From: Pseudomonas sp. Irchel 3H7
GTDB lineage: Bacteria; Pseudomonadota; Gammaproteobacteria; Pseudomonadales; Pseudomonadaceae
Direction of reading: 5' to 3'
DNA length: 64,000 bases
Assembly (NCBI RefSeq): GCF_900187605.1
Contig: NZ_FYEA01000001.1
Span: forward strand, 62,001 to 126,000
The position numbers and the translations under genes were made by a program. Below are positions 27,679 through 36,296 of the stretch, piece by piece. Numbering within the stretch: the first letter of the stretch is position 1; each line of letters starts with the position of its first letter. The notes under the pieces are model-generated. The model searched no databases. It was given only the letters and a program-made list of their open reading frames with translations, and was not told the origin of the DNA.

Positions 27679-28164
27679 ATGATCGAACCCGGCATTTACA
27701 AAGACGTCATGAGCTCGTTCCCGTCCGGCGTTACGGTGGTCACCACCCTCGACCCGGACGGCGGCATCGTCGGCATCACCGCCAGCGCTTTCAGCGCGCT
27801 GTCGATTGACCCGGCGCTGGTGCTGTTCTGCCCCAATTATGCTTCCGACACTTACCCGGTGCTGCGTGACAGCAAGAAGTTCGCGATCCATTTGCTGTCG
27901 GCTGACCAGACGGCTGAGGCCTATGCGTTTGCTGGTAAAGGCAAGGACAAGGCCAAGGACATCGAGTGGCATTTGAGCGAACTCGGTAACCCGATCTTGG
28001 CTAAAGCCACGGCGATCATCGAGTGCGAGTTGTGGCGGGAATATGACGGTGGTGATCACGCGATCATTGTTGGCGCGGTGAAGCACCTGATCCTGCCGGC
28101 GCAACCGGTGACACCGATGATCTACCACAAAGGCAAGCTCGGGCCGTTGCCAACCCTGGCCTGA
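27679..28164 (+). CDS. Flavin reductase, two-component monooxygenase type (copy 1)
   Basis: A 161-residue flavin reductase of the RutF/HpaC-like family: SSFPSGVTVVTT at the start, GITASAFSALSIDPALVLFC in the flavin-binding region and GGDHAIIVGAV near the end. It supplies reduced FMN to a partner oxygenase. No oxygenase gene lies beside it; the nearest is the luciferase-like gene at 63845, which is itself preceded by a second reductase of identical length and about three-quarters identity. This copy ends the operon starting at 24733. Confidence 0.9.
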   Translation: MIEPGIYKDVMSSFPSGVTVVTTLDPDGGIVGITASAFSALSIDPALVLFCPNYASDTYPVLRDSKKFAIHLLSADQTAEAYAFAGKGKDKAKDIEWHLSELGNPILAKATAIIECELWREYDGGDHAIIVGAVKHLILPAQPVTPMIYHKGKLGPLPTLA

Positions 28165-28182
28165 AGCGACAATGCAGAACCC

Positions 28183-28272
28183 TGTGGGAGCTGGCTTGCC
28201 AGCGATGAGGGCTTAACATTCAACATTGATGTTGGCTGATAGTCCGCTATCGCTGGCAAGCCAGCTCCCACA
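28183..28272. repeat. REPIN, TGTGGGAGCTGGCTTGCCAG family
   Basis: Inverted pair of a third REP variant separated by about 45 bp, between the reductase and the CMD-like gene. Confidence 0.9.
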
Positions 28273-28295
28273 GGGATTGAGGTGAGGCAAAGAGT

Positions 28296-28700
28296 ATGAG
28301 TAACGAAAAGTACGAAAAAGGCCTGAAAATCCGCACTCAGGTATTGGGCGAAGCCTACGTGCAGCGCTCTATAGAGAACGCCGACGACTTCACCCGTCCG
28401 CTGCAGGAAATGGTCACCGAATACTGCTGGGGCCATGTCTGGGGTCGCGAAGGTTTGTCGCTCAAGGAGCGCAGCATGATCAACCTGGCGATGATCTCGG
28501 CGCTCAACCGTCCGCACGAACTCAAGCTGCATGTGCGTGGCGCCTTGCGTAACGGCCTGAGTCGTGAGCAAATACGCGAAATTCTGCTTCAGGTCGGCAT
28601 TTATTGCGGCGTTCCGGCGGCCGTGGACAGTTTCCGGCTGGCCCGTGAAGCCTTTGCCGAAGCCGACGCCGAAGCCCCAGTTAACCCCTCGGCTGTTTAG
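28296..28700 (+). CDS. Carboxymuconolactone decarboxylase family protein
   Basis: A 134-residue all-helical protein of the CMD/AhpD superfamily. The segment FTRPLQEMVTEYCWGHVWGREGLSLKERSMINLAMISAL and the downstream GLSREQIREILLQVGIYCGVPAAVDSFRLA match the gamma-carboxymuconolactone decarboxylase branch, with the conserved Glu and His positions and no CxxC peroxidase motif. A lactone-like or unsaturated-acid intermediate is a plausible substrate. It is followed by the GntR regulator gene 42 bp later. Confidence 0.85.
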   Translation: MSNEKYEKGLKIRTQVLGEAYVQRSIENADDFTRPLQEMVTEYCWGHVWGREGLSLKERSMINLAMISALNRPHELKLHVRGALRNGLSREQIREILLQVGIYCGVPAAVDSFRLAREAFAEADAEAPVNPSAV

Positions 28701-28742
28701 ATGCCCGTCTGGCATGGACAGCCAACCGAAAGAGCGGACCCC

Positions 28743-29495
28743 ATGAAACGCCAGCCACTCGACGACAGCTTCAAGGTCAATCGCAACCCCGTTACTCTGC
28801 GCGAAATCGTGCTGGATAAACTGCGTAGCGCGATCATGAATTTCCAGCTCATGCCCGGCGATCGTCTGGTCGAACGCGATCTGTGCGATCGCCTCGGCGT
28901 GAGCCGTACGTCGGTGCGTGAAGCCTTGCGTCACCTGGAATCCGAAGGTCTGGTCGAGTTCGCCGATGCGAAAGGCCCGCGTGTAGCAATCATCACCCTC
29001 GCCGATGCCGTCGATATCTACGAGTTGCGTTGTGTGCTCGAAGGCCTGATCGTGCAGTTGTTCACCCTGCGCGCCAAAGCCAAGGACATCAAAGCCCTGG
29101 AAAAAGCCCTCGACGAGAACCGCAAGGCGCTCAAGGACGGCGAACTGCAACAGGTGATCGACTCGGTACAGGGCTTCTACGACGTGCTGCTCGAAGGCTC
29201 GGGCAACCACGTGGCGGCGACTCAGTTGCGTCAGTTGCAGGCGCGCATCAGCTACCTGCGCGCGACCTCGGTTTCCCAGGAGAACCGTCGCGGCGCGAGT
29301 AATCAGGAAATGGAAAAAATGGTCGAAGCGATCAAGAGCGGCGATCCGCTGGCGGCGCATCAGGCCTGTGTCGATCACGTTCGCGCTGCCGCTGCGGTAG
29401 CGCTCGACTATCTCAAGCGCAAGCAGGAAGAGACCGGCGCTACGCCACCGATCACTCTGCCCATCGCGCTGAAAGAACCCCGTATAGGTCACTGA
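28743..29495 (+). CDS. GntR-family regulator, FCD domain; candidate regulator of the TGGTATACCA regulon
   Basis: A 250-residue regulator starting MKRQPLDDSFKVNRNP at 28743. The GntR winged helix is clear (LRSAIMNFQLMPGDRLVERDLCDRLGVSRTSVREALRHLESEGLVEF), followed by an FCD domain (IYELRCVLEGLIVQ ... QGFYDVLLEGSGNHVAATQL ... AAHQACVDHVRAAA). FCD proteins bind short palindromes and sense small acids. It is the only such gene among the loci that carry the TGGTATACCA palindrome, so it is the best candidate to bind them. It is separated from the NUDIX gene by 1 bp. Confidence 0.88.
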   Translation: MKRQPLDDSFKVNRNPVTLREIVLDKLRSAIMNFQLMPGDRLVERDLCDRLGVSRTSVREALRHLESEGLVEFADAKGPRVAIITLADAVDIYELRCVLEGLIVQLFTLRAKAKDIKALEKALDENRKALKDGELQQVIDSVQGFYDVLLEGSGNHVAATQLRQLQARISYLRATSVSQENRRGASNQEMEKMVEAIKSGDPLAAHQACVDHVRAAAAVALDYLKRKQEETGATPPITLPIALKEPRIGH

Positions 29496-29496
29496 T

Positions 29497-30060
29497 ATGT
29501 TCAGCCCGAGCTATTGCCCGAAATGCGGTGGCCCTGACCTTGGTCAGCAGATACCGGCGGGCGATACGCACGAGCGCCTGATGTGCCGTGGCTGCGGCTA
29601 CATCCACTACGTCAATCCGAAGATCATCGCCGGCTGCATCATCGAGCAGGATGGCAAATACCTGCTGTGCCAACGGGCGATTCCCCCGCGCCCGGGCACC
29701 TGGACGCTGCCCGCAGGGTTCATGGAAAGCGGCGAAACCACCGAGCAAGCGGCGATCCGTGAAGTCTGGGAAGAAAGCGGCGTGCGTGCGGAAATCGTCT
29801 CGCCATATTCGATTTTCAGCGTGCCGAAGATCAGCGAGGTGTACATCATCTTCCGTGCGATCGCGCTGGAGATCACCGGGCAGTACGGGCCGGAGACCAT
29901 GGATTACAAGTTCTTCGCGCCTGAAGACATTCCGTGGGAGCAAATTTATTACCCGGCGATCCGGCAGATTCTTGAGCGCTATATCGAAGAGCGTCAGGCT
30001 GGGGTGTATGGGATTTACATGGGCAATGATGACAGCGGCAAGATCCACTTTATCCGCTGA
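29497..30060 (+). CDS. NUDIX hydrolase with N-terminal zinc ribbon (possible FAD pyrophosphatase)
   Basis: A 187-residue protein. A four-Cys zinc ribbon (CPKCGG ... CRGCGY) precedes a NUDIX domain with the box GFMESGETTEQAAIREVWEESG. This architecture is shared with NADH/ADP-ribose pyrophosphatases and with plant NUDX23, a FAD pyrophosphatase. In a cluster with RibB, flavin reductases and a luciferase-like oxygenase, hydrolysis of FAD to FMN is an attractive role, but it is inferred from context. It is translationally close to the GntR gene. Confidence 0.85.
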   Translation: MFSPSYCPKCGGPDLGQQIPAGDTHERLMCRGCGYIHYVNPKIIAGCIIEQDGKYLLCQRAIPPRPGTWTLPAGFMESGETTEQAAIREVWEESGVRAEIVSPYSIFSVPKISEVYIIFRAIALEITGQYGPETMDYKFFAPEDIPWEQIYYPAIRQILERYIEERQAGVYGIYMGNDDSGKIHFIR

Positions 30061-30080
30061 TCACCACCTTTCCCCCTGTC

Positions 30081-30113
30081 TGATCGTTCCCACGCTCCGC
30101 GTGGGAACGATCA
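30081..30113. repeat. REP hairpin, GATCGTTCCCACGC family
   Basis: Single palindromic hairpin between the convergent NUDIX and DUF1330 genes. Confidence 0.88.
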
Positions 30114-30126
30114 AATACGGTGAGTC

Positions 30127-30423
30127 TTAAATTGGGGCGATACCTTCGACGATGATGATTTCCGCCCTCGCCCATTCTTCGCGATAACTCTTCGCTTCCT
30201 GGTACGCCGCCGAGTGGTAGCACGCCACAGCCTTCTCATAGCTCTCGAACTCGATCACCACGCTGCGCTGCGGCGTCTTGCGCCCTTCCATCGCTTCGCT
30301 GCGCCCGCCCCTCGCCAGAAATTTCGCGCCGAATTCGGCGAACGCCGCCGGCGCGCGCTGGGTGTATTGGCTGTAATGATCGGCATCGGCTATATCCACG
30401 TGAGCAATCCAGTACGCCTTCAT
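30127..30423 (-). CDS. DUF1330 family protein
   Basis: A 98-residue ferredoxin-like (dimeric alpha/beta barrel) protein starting MKAYWIAHVDIADADHY. Motifs EFGAKFLARGG and RSVVIEFESYEKAVACYHSAAYQEA are typical of DUF1330. The family has no fixed function; related folds act as monooxygenases or isomerases of small molecules. It is divergent from the ribB-like gene and shares with it the operator at 30451, so it is likely part of the same regulon. Confidence 0.85.
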   Translation of the reverse strand: MKAYWIAHVDIADADHYSQYTQRAPAAFAEFGAKFLARGGRSEAMEGRKTPQRSVVIEFESYEKAVACYHSAAYQEAKSYREEWARAEIIIVEGIAPI

Positions 30424-30450
30424 AGTGACCTCTTTGTTGATTTTGTATTA

Positions 30451-30460
30451 TGGTATACCA
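30451..30460. promoter_or_regulatory. Operator candidate B, TGGTATACCA
   Basis: Same 10-bp palindrome as site A, 28 bp upstream of the DUF1330 start and 32 bp upstream of the RibB-like start. One bound regulator could control both divergent genes. Confidence 0.65.
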
Positions 30461-30491
30461 ATATATTTCCAACGAACCCTGAGAGTCCAGC

Positions 30492-31601
30492 ATGGCCTTC
30501 AACAGCATCGAAGAAATCATCGAAGATTATCGCCTCGGCAAAATGGTTTTGCTGGTCGATGACGAAGACCGCGAAAACGAAGGCGACCTGTTGCTCGCAG
30601 CCGACCGTTGCACGCCTGAGGCGATCAGCTTCATGGCCCGTGAAGCGCGCGGGTTGATCTGCCTGACGCTGACTGACGAACATTGCCAGCGTTTGGGCCT
30701 GGAGCAAATGGTCCCGGCCAATGGCAGCGTGTTCAGCACTGCGTTCACCGTGTCGATTGAAGCGGCGGTTGGCGTGACCACTGGCATTTCGGCGGCGGAT
30801 CGCGCCTGCACCGTGGCCGCCGCCGTCGCGCCGAATGCCCGCGCTGAAGATCTGGTGCAGCCCGGCCACATCTTCCCGCTGCGCGCCAAGGAAGGAGGCG
30901 TACTGACCCGCGCCGGCCACACCGAAGCAGGCTGCGATCTGGCGCGCCTTGCTGGTTTTACCCCGGCCTCGGTGATCGTCGAGGTGATGAACGACGACGG
31001 CACCATGGCCCGTCGCCCGGATCTGGAAGTGTTTGCGCGCAAACACGGGATCAAGATCGGCACCATCGCCGACCTGATCCACTATCGCCTGAGCACCGAA
31101 CACACCATTGAACGCATTGGCGAACGTGAGCTGCCGACAGTGCATGGCACGTTCCGTTTGATCACCTTTGAGGATCGCATCGAGGGCGGCGTGCACATGG
31201 CGATGGTCATGGGTGATTTGCGCCGTGAGGAACCGACGCTGGTGCGTGTGCATGTGATCGATCCGCTGCGTGATCTGGTCGGCGCCGAATACAGCGGGCC
31301 GACGAACTGGACGCTGTGGGCGGCGCTGCAACGGGTCGCGGCTGAGGGACATGGGGTTGTTGTGGTGCTGGCCAATCATGAATCTTCGCAGGCGTTGCTG
31401 GAGCGGGTGCCGCAATTGACCCAGCCGCCAAGGCAGTTCAGTCGCTCGCAATCGCGGATTTATTCGGAAGTGGGGACTGGAGCGCAGATTCTGCAGAATC
31501 TGGGGGTTGGCAAACTGCGTCACTTGGGCCCTCCCCTCAAATATGCAGGGCTGACCGGCTATGACCTGGAAGTGGTCGAAAGCATTCCGTTCACTGAATA
31601 A
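30492..31601 (+). CDS. 3,4-dihydroxy-2-butanone-4-phosphate synthase with degenerate GTP cyclohydrolase II domain (RibBX-type)
   Basis: A 369-residue protein. The RibB half (about 1-200) is complete: [12 protein letters not shown], the [12 protein letters not shown] segment and [12 protein letters not shown]. The C-terminal half keeps the GCHII fold length but lacks the Cys cluster (GEC...SxRCDC) that binds zinc, so cyclohydrolase activity is unlikely. The reaction would be ribulose 5-phosphate to the four-carbon riboflavin precursor. Its location in a flavin-using catabolic regulon, under operator B and away from the housekeeping rib genes, suggests a dedicated boost of flavin synthesis. Confidence 0.88.
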   Translation: MAFNSIEEIIEDYRLGKMVLLVDDEDRENEGDLLLAADRCTPEAISFMAREARGLICLTLTDEHCQRLGLEQMVPANGSVFSTAFTVSIEAAVGVTTGISAADRACTVAAAVAPNARAEDLVQPGHIFPLRAKEGGVLTRAGHTEAGCDLARLAGFTPASVIVEVMNDDGTMARRPDLEVFARKHGIKIGTIADLIHYRLSTEHTIERIGERELPTVHGTFRLITFEDRIEGGVHMAMVMGDLRREEPTLVRVHVIDPLRDLVGAEYSGPTNWTLWAALQRVAAEGHGVVVVLANHESSQALLERVPQLTQPPRQFSRSQSRIYSEVGTGAQILQNLGVGKLRHLGPPLKYAGLTGYDLEVVESIPFTE

Positions 31602-31606
31602 AGCTG

Positions 31607-31866
31607 CCCTCACCCCAGCCCTCTCCCGGAGGGAGAGGGAGCCGACCGAGTTGTTTAGTCGCTATACGCCGACCTGAGATTCCGAGTCGAACTCAGGCCT
31701 TGAACAGCATGAAGATCTGCTCCCTTTCTAATACCCAATCGAGCTCGGTTTTGAACAGCACAAAAATCGGCTCCCTTTCCAATACCGGGTCGGACTCGGT
31801 TTTGAACAGCATGAAAATCTGCTCCCTTTCCCCCTCTCCCATTGGGAGAGGGCTGGGGTGAGGGGC
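31607..31866. repeat. Inverted repeat enclosing 51-bp tandem repeats
   Basis: Outer arms (CCCTCACCCCAGCCCTCTCC and its complement, same family as 20608-20800) enclose three tandem units that begin with TTGAACAGCA at 31700, 31751 and 31802, i.e. a 51-bp period. No gene is seen; an open frame on the minus strand simply reads the repeats. Confidence 0.85.
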
Positions 31867-31949
31867 TGAATCTGAAATTTCTACACATCTCTCAAGTGAA
31901 AACCATCAACCGCCAGATAACCGGTAAGGCAAAGTGCTTGCACAAAGTT

Positions 31950-31974
31950 TGGAATACCATAATATGATATTCCA
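31950..31974. promoter_or_regulatory. Operator candidate C, double site
   Basis: TGGAATACCA (31950-31959) and TGATATTCCA (31965-31974) are arranged as a 25-bp near-perfect inverted repeat, about 95 bp upstream of the ABC binding-protein gene. A 20-bp stretch of this site is identical, on the other strand, to site D at 62973. Confidence 0.6.
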
Positions 31975-32068
31975 TAGACCGGACACTCCAACGAACGTCC
32001 AGCTACTGCTCCCGACAGGCGGGCAACAACGCAAGCCCGCTCAAAAACACAACAATGAGGGCGTAAAA

Positions 32069-33094
32069 ATGGTGTTGAACAAAGCTGCAACCGCGATCTT
32101 TTTTGCGGGACTGCTCAGCGTCACCGGCCAGGCTGCAATGGCTGCCGAAAGCGTGAACTTCGTCAGCTGGGGCGGAAGCACCCAGGATGCGCAGAAACAG
32201 GCCTGGGCTGATCCTTTCAGCAAGGCCAGCGGCATCACCGTCGTGCAGGACGGCCCGACCGACTACGGCAAACTCAAAGCCATGGTCGAGAGCGGCAACG
32301 TGCAGTGGGACGTGGTCGATGTCGAAGCCGATTTCGCCCTGCGCGCCGCCGCTGAAGGCCTGCTCGAACCCCTCGATTTCAAAGTCATTCAGCGCGACAA
32401 GATCGACCCGCGCTTCGTCAGCGATCACGGCGTCGGCTCGTTCTTCTTCTCCTTCGTTCTCGGCTACAACGAGGGCAAACTCGGCGCCAACAAGCCGCAG
32501 GACTGGAGCGCCCTGTTCGACACCAAAACCTACCCCGGCAAACGCGCCCTGTATAAATGGCCAAGCCCTGGCGTGCTCGAACTGGCGCTGCTGGCCGACG
32601 GCGTCGCGGCCGACAAGCTGTACCCTCTGGATCTGGATCGCGCCTTCAAGAAACTCGACACCATCAAGAAAGACATCGTCTGGTGGGGCGGCGGCGCGCA
32701 GTCGCAGCAACTGCTGGCGTCCGGTGAAGCGAGCATGGGCCAGTTCTGGAACGGCCGCATTCACGCACTGCAAGAAGACGGCGCACCGGTCGGCGTGAGC
32801 TGGAAACAGAACCTGGTCATGGCCGACATTCTGGTCATCCCCAAAGGCTCGAAAAACAAGGACGCGGCGATGAAGTTTCTGGCCGCCGCCAGCAGCGCCA
32901 AAGGCCAGGCCGACTTCTCCAACCTGACCGCCTACGCCCCGGTCAACCTCGACAGTGTGGAGCGTCTGGATTCGACGCTGGCCCCCAACCTGCCGACTGC
33001 CTACGCTAAGGATCAGATCACTCTTGATTTCGCGTACTGGGCCAAAAACGGCCAGGCCATCGCGACACGGTGGAACGAATGGCTGGTCAAATGA
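32069..33094 (+). CDS. ABC transporter substrate-binding protein (polyamine/spermidine-type)
   Basis: A 341-residue periplasmic binding protein with a signal peptide (ending near QAAMAAE). Start at 32069 with GAGG 8-9 bases upstream; the open frame from 31934 crosses the operator and is rejected. The fold is PotD-like (VNFVSWGGSTQDAQKQAW at the mature start; VQWDVVDVEADFALRAAAEGLLEPLD). The ligand is not the standard polyamine set necessarily; this subfamily also takes up opines and other N-compounds. It starts a four-gene importer operon controlled by operator C. Confidence 0.88.
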   Translation: MVLNKAATAIFFAGLLSVTGQAAMAAESVNFVSWGGSTQDAQKQAWADPFSKASGITVVQDGPTDYGKLKAMVESGNVQWDVVDVEADFALRAAAEGLLEPLDFKVIQRDKIDPRFVSDHGVGSFFFSFVLGYNEGKLGANKPQDWSALFDTKTYPGKRALYKWPSPGVLELALLADGVAADKLYPLDLDRAFKKLDTIKKDIVWWGGGAQSQQLLASGEASMGQFWNGRIHALQEDGAPVGVSWKQNLVMADILVIPKGSKNKDAAMKFLAAASSAKGQADFSNLTAYAPVNLDSVERLDSTLAPNLPTAYAKDQITLDFAYWAKNGQAIATRWNEWLVK

Positions 33095-34038
33095 AAATGG
33101 CGGCCACCGCGTCCCGTCCCTCCACTGCCACCGGGAGCGCCACCGGCGCTGCCGGTTCGGCCCACGGAACACAGGCGGTTGCGATGCAGCAAACCCCGTC
33201 CCTCAGACAACGCTGGCGCGGCGCCGGCAACCTCGTGCCGGCGCTGCTGTTCATCGGTCTGTTCTTTCTCGCGCCGTTGATTGGCCTGCTGTTGCGCGGC
33301 GTGCTCGAACCGACACCGGGCCTTGGCAACTATGAACAGTTGTTTGCCAACTCGGCGTACGCCCGAGTGCTGCTCAACACCTTTTCGGTGGCCGGGCTGG
33401 TAACGCTGTTCAGCCTGCTGCTGGGCTTTCCACTGGCCTGGGCGATCACCTTGGTGCCGCGTGGCTGGGGGCGCTGGATTCTCAACATCGTGCTGCTGTC
33501 GATGTGGACCAGCCTGCTCGCCCGCACCTATTCGTGGCTGGTGTTGCTGCAAGCGTCCGGCGTGATCAACAAGGCCTTGATGGCGCTGGGCATCATCGAT
33601 CAGCCGCTGGAGATGGTGCACAACCTCACCGGCGTAGTGATCGGCATGAGCTACATCATGATCCCGTTCATCGTCCTGCCGTTGCAGGCGACCATGCAGG
33701 CCATCGACCCGATGATTCTGCAGGCCGGTTCGATCTGCGGCGCCAGTCCATGGACCAACTTTTTCCGGGTGTTCCTGCCGCTGTGCCGGCCGGGTCTGGC
33801 CTCAGGTGGCTTGATGGTGTTCGTCATGTCGCTCGGTTACTACGTCACCCCGGCGCTGCTCGGCGGGGCGCAGAACATGATGCTGCCGGAGTTCATCATT
33901 CAGCAGGTGCAATCGTTCCTCAACTGGGGCCTGGCCAGTGCTGGCGCAGCGTTGCTGATCGCGATCACTTTGGTGCTGTTCCACTTCTACCTGAAGCTTC
34001 AGCCGGAATCCCCGGTTGGCGCCAGTAACGCGAGGTAA
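33091..34038 (+). CDS. ABC transporter permease (PotB-like)
   Basis: A 315-residue permease. An unusual Ala/Thr/Ser-rich extension of about 35 residues precedes the first helix (LVPALLFIGLFFLAPLIGLLLRGV); five further helices follow. The EAA-type loop is GSICGASPWTNFFRVFLPLCRPGL. The start at 33091 overlaps the binding-protein stop as ATGA. A second Met at about residue 32 (MQQTPSLRQRW) is an alternative start that would remove the odd extension. Confidence 0.88.
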   Translation: MKMAATASRPSTATGSATGAAGSAHGTQAVAMQQTPSLRQRWRGAGNLVPALLFIGLFFLAPLIGLLLRGVLEPTPGLGNYEQLFANSAYARVLLNTFSVAGLVTLFSLLLGFPLAWAITLVPRGWGRWILNIVLLSMWTSLLARTYSWLVLLQASGVINKALMALGIIDQPLEMVHNLTGVVIGMSYIMIPFIVLPLQATMQAIDPMILQAGSICGASPWTNFFRVFLPLCRPGLASGGLMVFVMSLGYYVTPALLGGAQNMMLPEFIIQQVQSFLNWGLASAGAALLIAITLVLFHFYLKLQPESPVGASNAR

Positions 34039-34044
34039 GCCGAC

Positions 34045-34854
34045 ATGCTCCTGACCCCAAATGCGATGAGCCGGCGCATGCGCTTCGGCTTGTATGCAAC
34101 CACCGGGCTAATCGGTCTGTTCCTGCTGTTGCCGATCGTGTTTATCGTGCTGCTGTCGTTCGGCTCCTCGCAGTGGCTGGTATTCCCGCCGCCGGGCTGG
34201 ACGCTGAAATGGTACGGCCAGTTCTTCTCCAACCCGGACTGGATGAACGCCGCTGCCGCCAGCCTCAAGGTTGCTGTGCTGACGACGATCTGCGCCGTGG
34301 CCCTCGGTCTGCCGACTGCGTTTGCGCTGGTGCGCGGACGTTTTCCCGGCCGGGAAATGCTCTACGGCCTGTTCACCCTGCCGATGATCGTGCCGCTGGT
34401 GATCATTGCCGTGGCGGTGTACGCGCTGTTCCTCAAGCTCGGTTACACCGGGACGATGTTCGCCTTCGTCGTCAGCCATGTGATCGTCGCGCTGCCGTTC
34501 ACCATCATCTCGATCATCAACTCGCTGAAGCTGTTCGATCAGTCGATTGAAGACGCGGCGGTGATCTGCGGTGCCTCGCGCCTGCAAGCGGTGTTCAAGG
34601 TGACGTTCCCGGCGATTCGCCCGGGCATGGTTGCCGGCGCCCTCTTCGCCTTCCTCGTTTCGTGGGACGAAGTGGTGCTCAGCGTGATGATGGCAAGTCC
34701 CACCCTGCAAACCCTTCCCGTGAAAATGTGGACCACCCTGCGCCAGGACCTGACGCCAGTGATCGCCGTCGCTTCGACGCTGCTGATCGGCTTGTCTGTT
34801 TTGGTCATGGTCATCGCCGCCGCGCTGCGCCGGCGCAACGAAATCAGCGCCTGA
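34045..34854 (+). CDS. ABC transporter permease (PotC-like)
   Basis: A 269-residue permease with six helices, starting MLLTPNAMSRRMRFGL with AGGT just upstream. EAA-type loop: DAAVICGASRLQAVFKVTFPAIRPGM. It pairs with the preceding permease to form the channel of the importer. Confidence 0.9.
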   Translation: MLLTPNAMSRRMRFGLYATTGLIGLFLLLPIVFIVLLSFGSSQWLVFPPPGWTLKWYGQFFSNPDWMNAAAASLKVAVLTTICAVALGLPTAFALVRGRFPGREMLYGLFTLPMIVPLVIIAVAVYALFLKLGYTGTMFAFVVSHVIVALPFTIISIINSLKLFDQSIEDAAVICGASRLQAVFKVTFPAIRPGMVAGALFAFLVSWDEVVLSVMMASPTLQTLPVKMWTTLRQDLTPVIAVASTLLIGLSVLVMVIAAALRRRNEISA

Positions 34855-34870
34855 GCGCCAGGAGTACGAC

Positions 34871-36025
34871 ATGAGTGCCGTGATCAAAGACGCTTCCCAG
34901 CAGAACGACAAACCTCTCGTCAGCCTGCGCAACCTGAACAAGCATTACGGCGACTTTGCTGCCGTCGACAACATTTCGCTGGACATCAAGGACGGCGAGT
35001 TCCTGACCTTCCTCGGCTCCAGCGGCTCGGGTAAAAGCACCACGCTGTCGATGCTCGCCGGATTTGAAACGCCGAGCAGTGGCGAAATCCTCGTCAACGG
35101 TCAGTCGCTGGTGAATGTGCCGCCGCACAAGCGTGATATCGGCATGGTGTTCCAGCGCTATTCGCTGTTCCCGCATTTGTCGGTGCGCGACAACATCGCC
35201 TTCCCCTTGGCGATTCGCAAACTGGCGACGGCTGAGCGTGACAAGCGCGTCGATGCCATGTTGAAACTGGTGCAGCTTGAGCAGTTCGCCCATCGCCGCC
35301 CTTCGCAACTGTCTGGCGGCCAACAACAACGTGTCGCCATTGCCCGGGCGCTGGTTTACGAGCCACGCATTCTGTTGATGGACGAACCGCTCGGTGCTTT
35401 GGATAAAAAGCTGCGTGAAGATCTGCAGGATGAATTGCGCCAACTGCATCGGCGCTTGGGCATCACCATTGTTTACGTGACCCACGATCAGGAAGAAGCC
35501 ATGCGCTTGTCGCAACGCATCGCGATTTTCAGTCACGGCAAGATTGTTGGTCTGGGTAGCGGTTATGACCTTTATCAGAATCCGCCGAATGCGTTTGTCG
35601 CCTCGTTCCTCGGCAACTCGAACTTCCTCAAACTCAAGGCGCAGGGCAATGCGGCGGCGAGTTTTGAGGGGCAGTCGTTGTCGATTCGACTGACCGCTGG
35701 GTTGCACACCGATCAGGACGTTTTGCTGATGGTGCGGCCGGAAAAGGCACTGGCGTTGAGCGTCGCGCAGGCGATCAGCGAACCGTTGCCGTCGGGTTGG
35801 AACGAGGTCTCAGCGAAGGTTGTGGAGGTTTTGTTCCTCGGTGAAAGCCAGACCTGTAGCGTAGTCACCTCGGGCGGCACGTCGATGACGGTGAAAGCAT
35901 TGTCAGCCGCCGGCATGCCGCTCAAGGCTGGCGACCCAGTGCAAGTACGCTGGGCCACCGCTGATGCCTGCGTCTACACCGAATGGACCGAAAGCGACCT
36001 CAACAAGGCCGCCGGTTCTCACTGA
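34871..36025 (+). CDS. ABC transporter ATP-binding protein (PotA-like)
   Basis: A 384-residue ATPase. Walker A GSSGSGKST, Q-loop QRYSLFPH, signature LSGGQQQR, Walker B ILLMDEP and the H-loop VTHDQEEA are intact, and a C-terminal TOBE domain (about 290-375) is present. It energises the importer. It ends the operon; a run of REP elements and an intrinsic terminator follow. Confidence 0.92.
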   Translation: MSAVIKDASQQNDKPLVSLRNLNKHYGDFAAVDNISLDIKDGEFLTFLGSSGSGKSTTLSMLAGFETPSSGEILVNGQSLVNVPPHKRDIGMVFQRYSLFPHLSVRDNIAFPLAIRKLATAERDKRVDAMLKLVQLEQFAHRRPSQLSGGQQQRVAIARALVYEPRILLMDEPLGALDKKLREDLQDELRQLHRRLGITIVYVTHDQEEAMRLSQRIAIFSHGKIVGLGSGYDLYQNPPNAFVASFLGNSNFLKLKAQGNAAASFEGQSLSIRLTAGLHTDQDVLLMVRPEKALALSVAQAISEPLPSGWNEVSAKVVEVLFLGESQTCSVVTSGGTSMTVKALSAAGMPLKAGDPVQVRWATADACVYTEWTESDLNKAAGSH

Positions 36026-36031
36026 AATCCC

Positions 36032-36222
36032 CTGTAGGAGCTGCCGCAGGCTGCGATCTTTTGATCTTGTTTTTAACAGCAAGATCAAAAGATCGCAGCC
36101 TGCGGCAGCTCCTACAGGAATACATTCCAAATGTGGGAGCGAGCTTGCTCGCGAAGGGGCCGTGTCAGTCACAAACAATGTTGAATGACACACCGCATTC
36201 GCGAGCAAGCTCGCTCCCACAG
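36032..36222. repeat. Two adjacent REPINs of different families
   Basis: A GGAGCTGCCGCAGGCTGCGA inverted pair (36032-36118) followed by a GTGGGAGCGAGCTTGCTCGC inverted pair (36132-36222), downstream of the ABC operon. Confidence 0.92.
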
Positions 36223-36257
36223 GGTCTGCCGTCATTTCAAGAATGTCCCCCTCAGGG

Positions 36258-36296
36258 CCACCCCAGCGTCGGGCTGCGGTGGCTCTTTTTTTTGTC
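36258..36296 (+). terminator. Intrinsic terminator of the ABC importer operon
   Basis: Stem GGCCACC...GCGGTGGC followed by TCTTTTTTTT on the plus strand, just past the REPINs and before the convergent binding-protein-like gene. Confidence 0.8.

Noticed and set aside
31655..31888. Minus-strand frame with GKGADFHAVQN repeats
   Set aside because: It only translates the non-coding inverted/tandem repeat and has no ribosome site.
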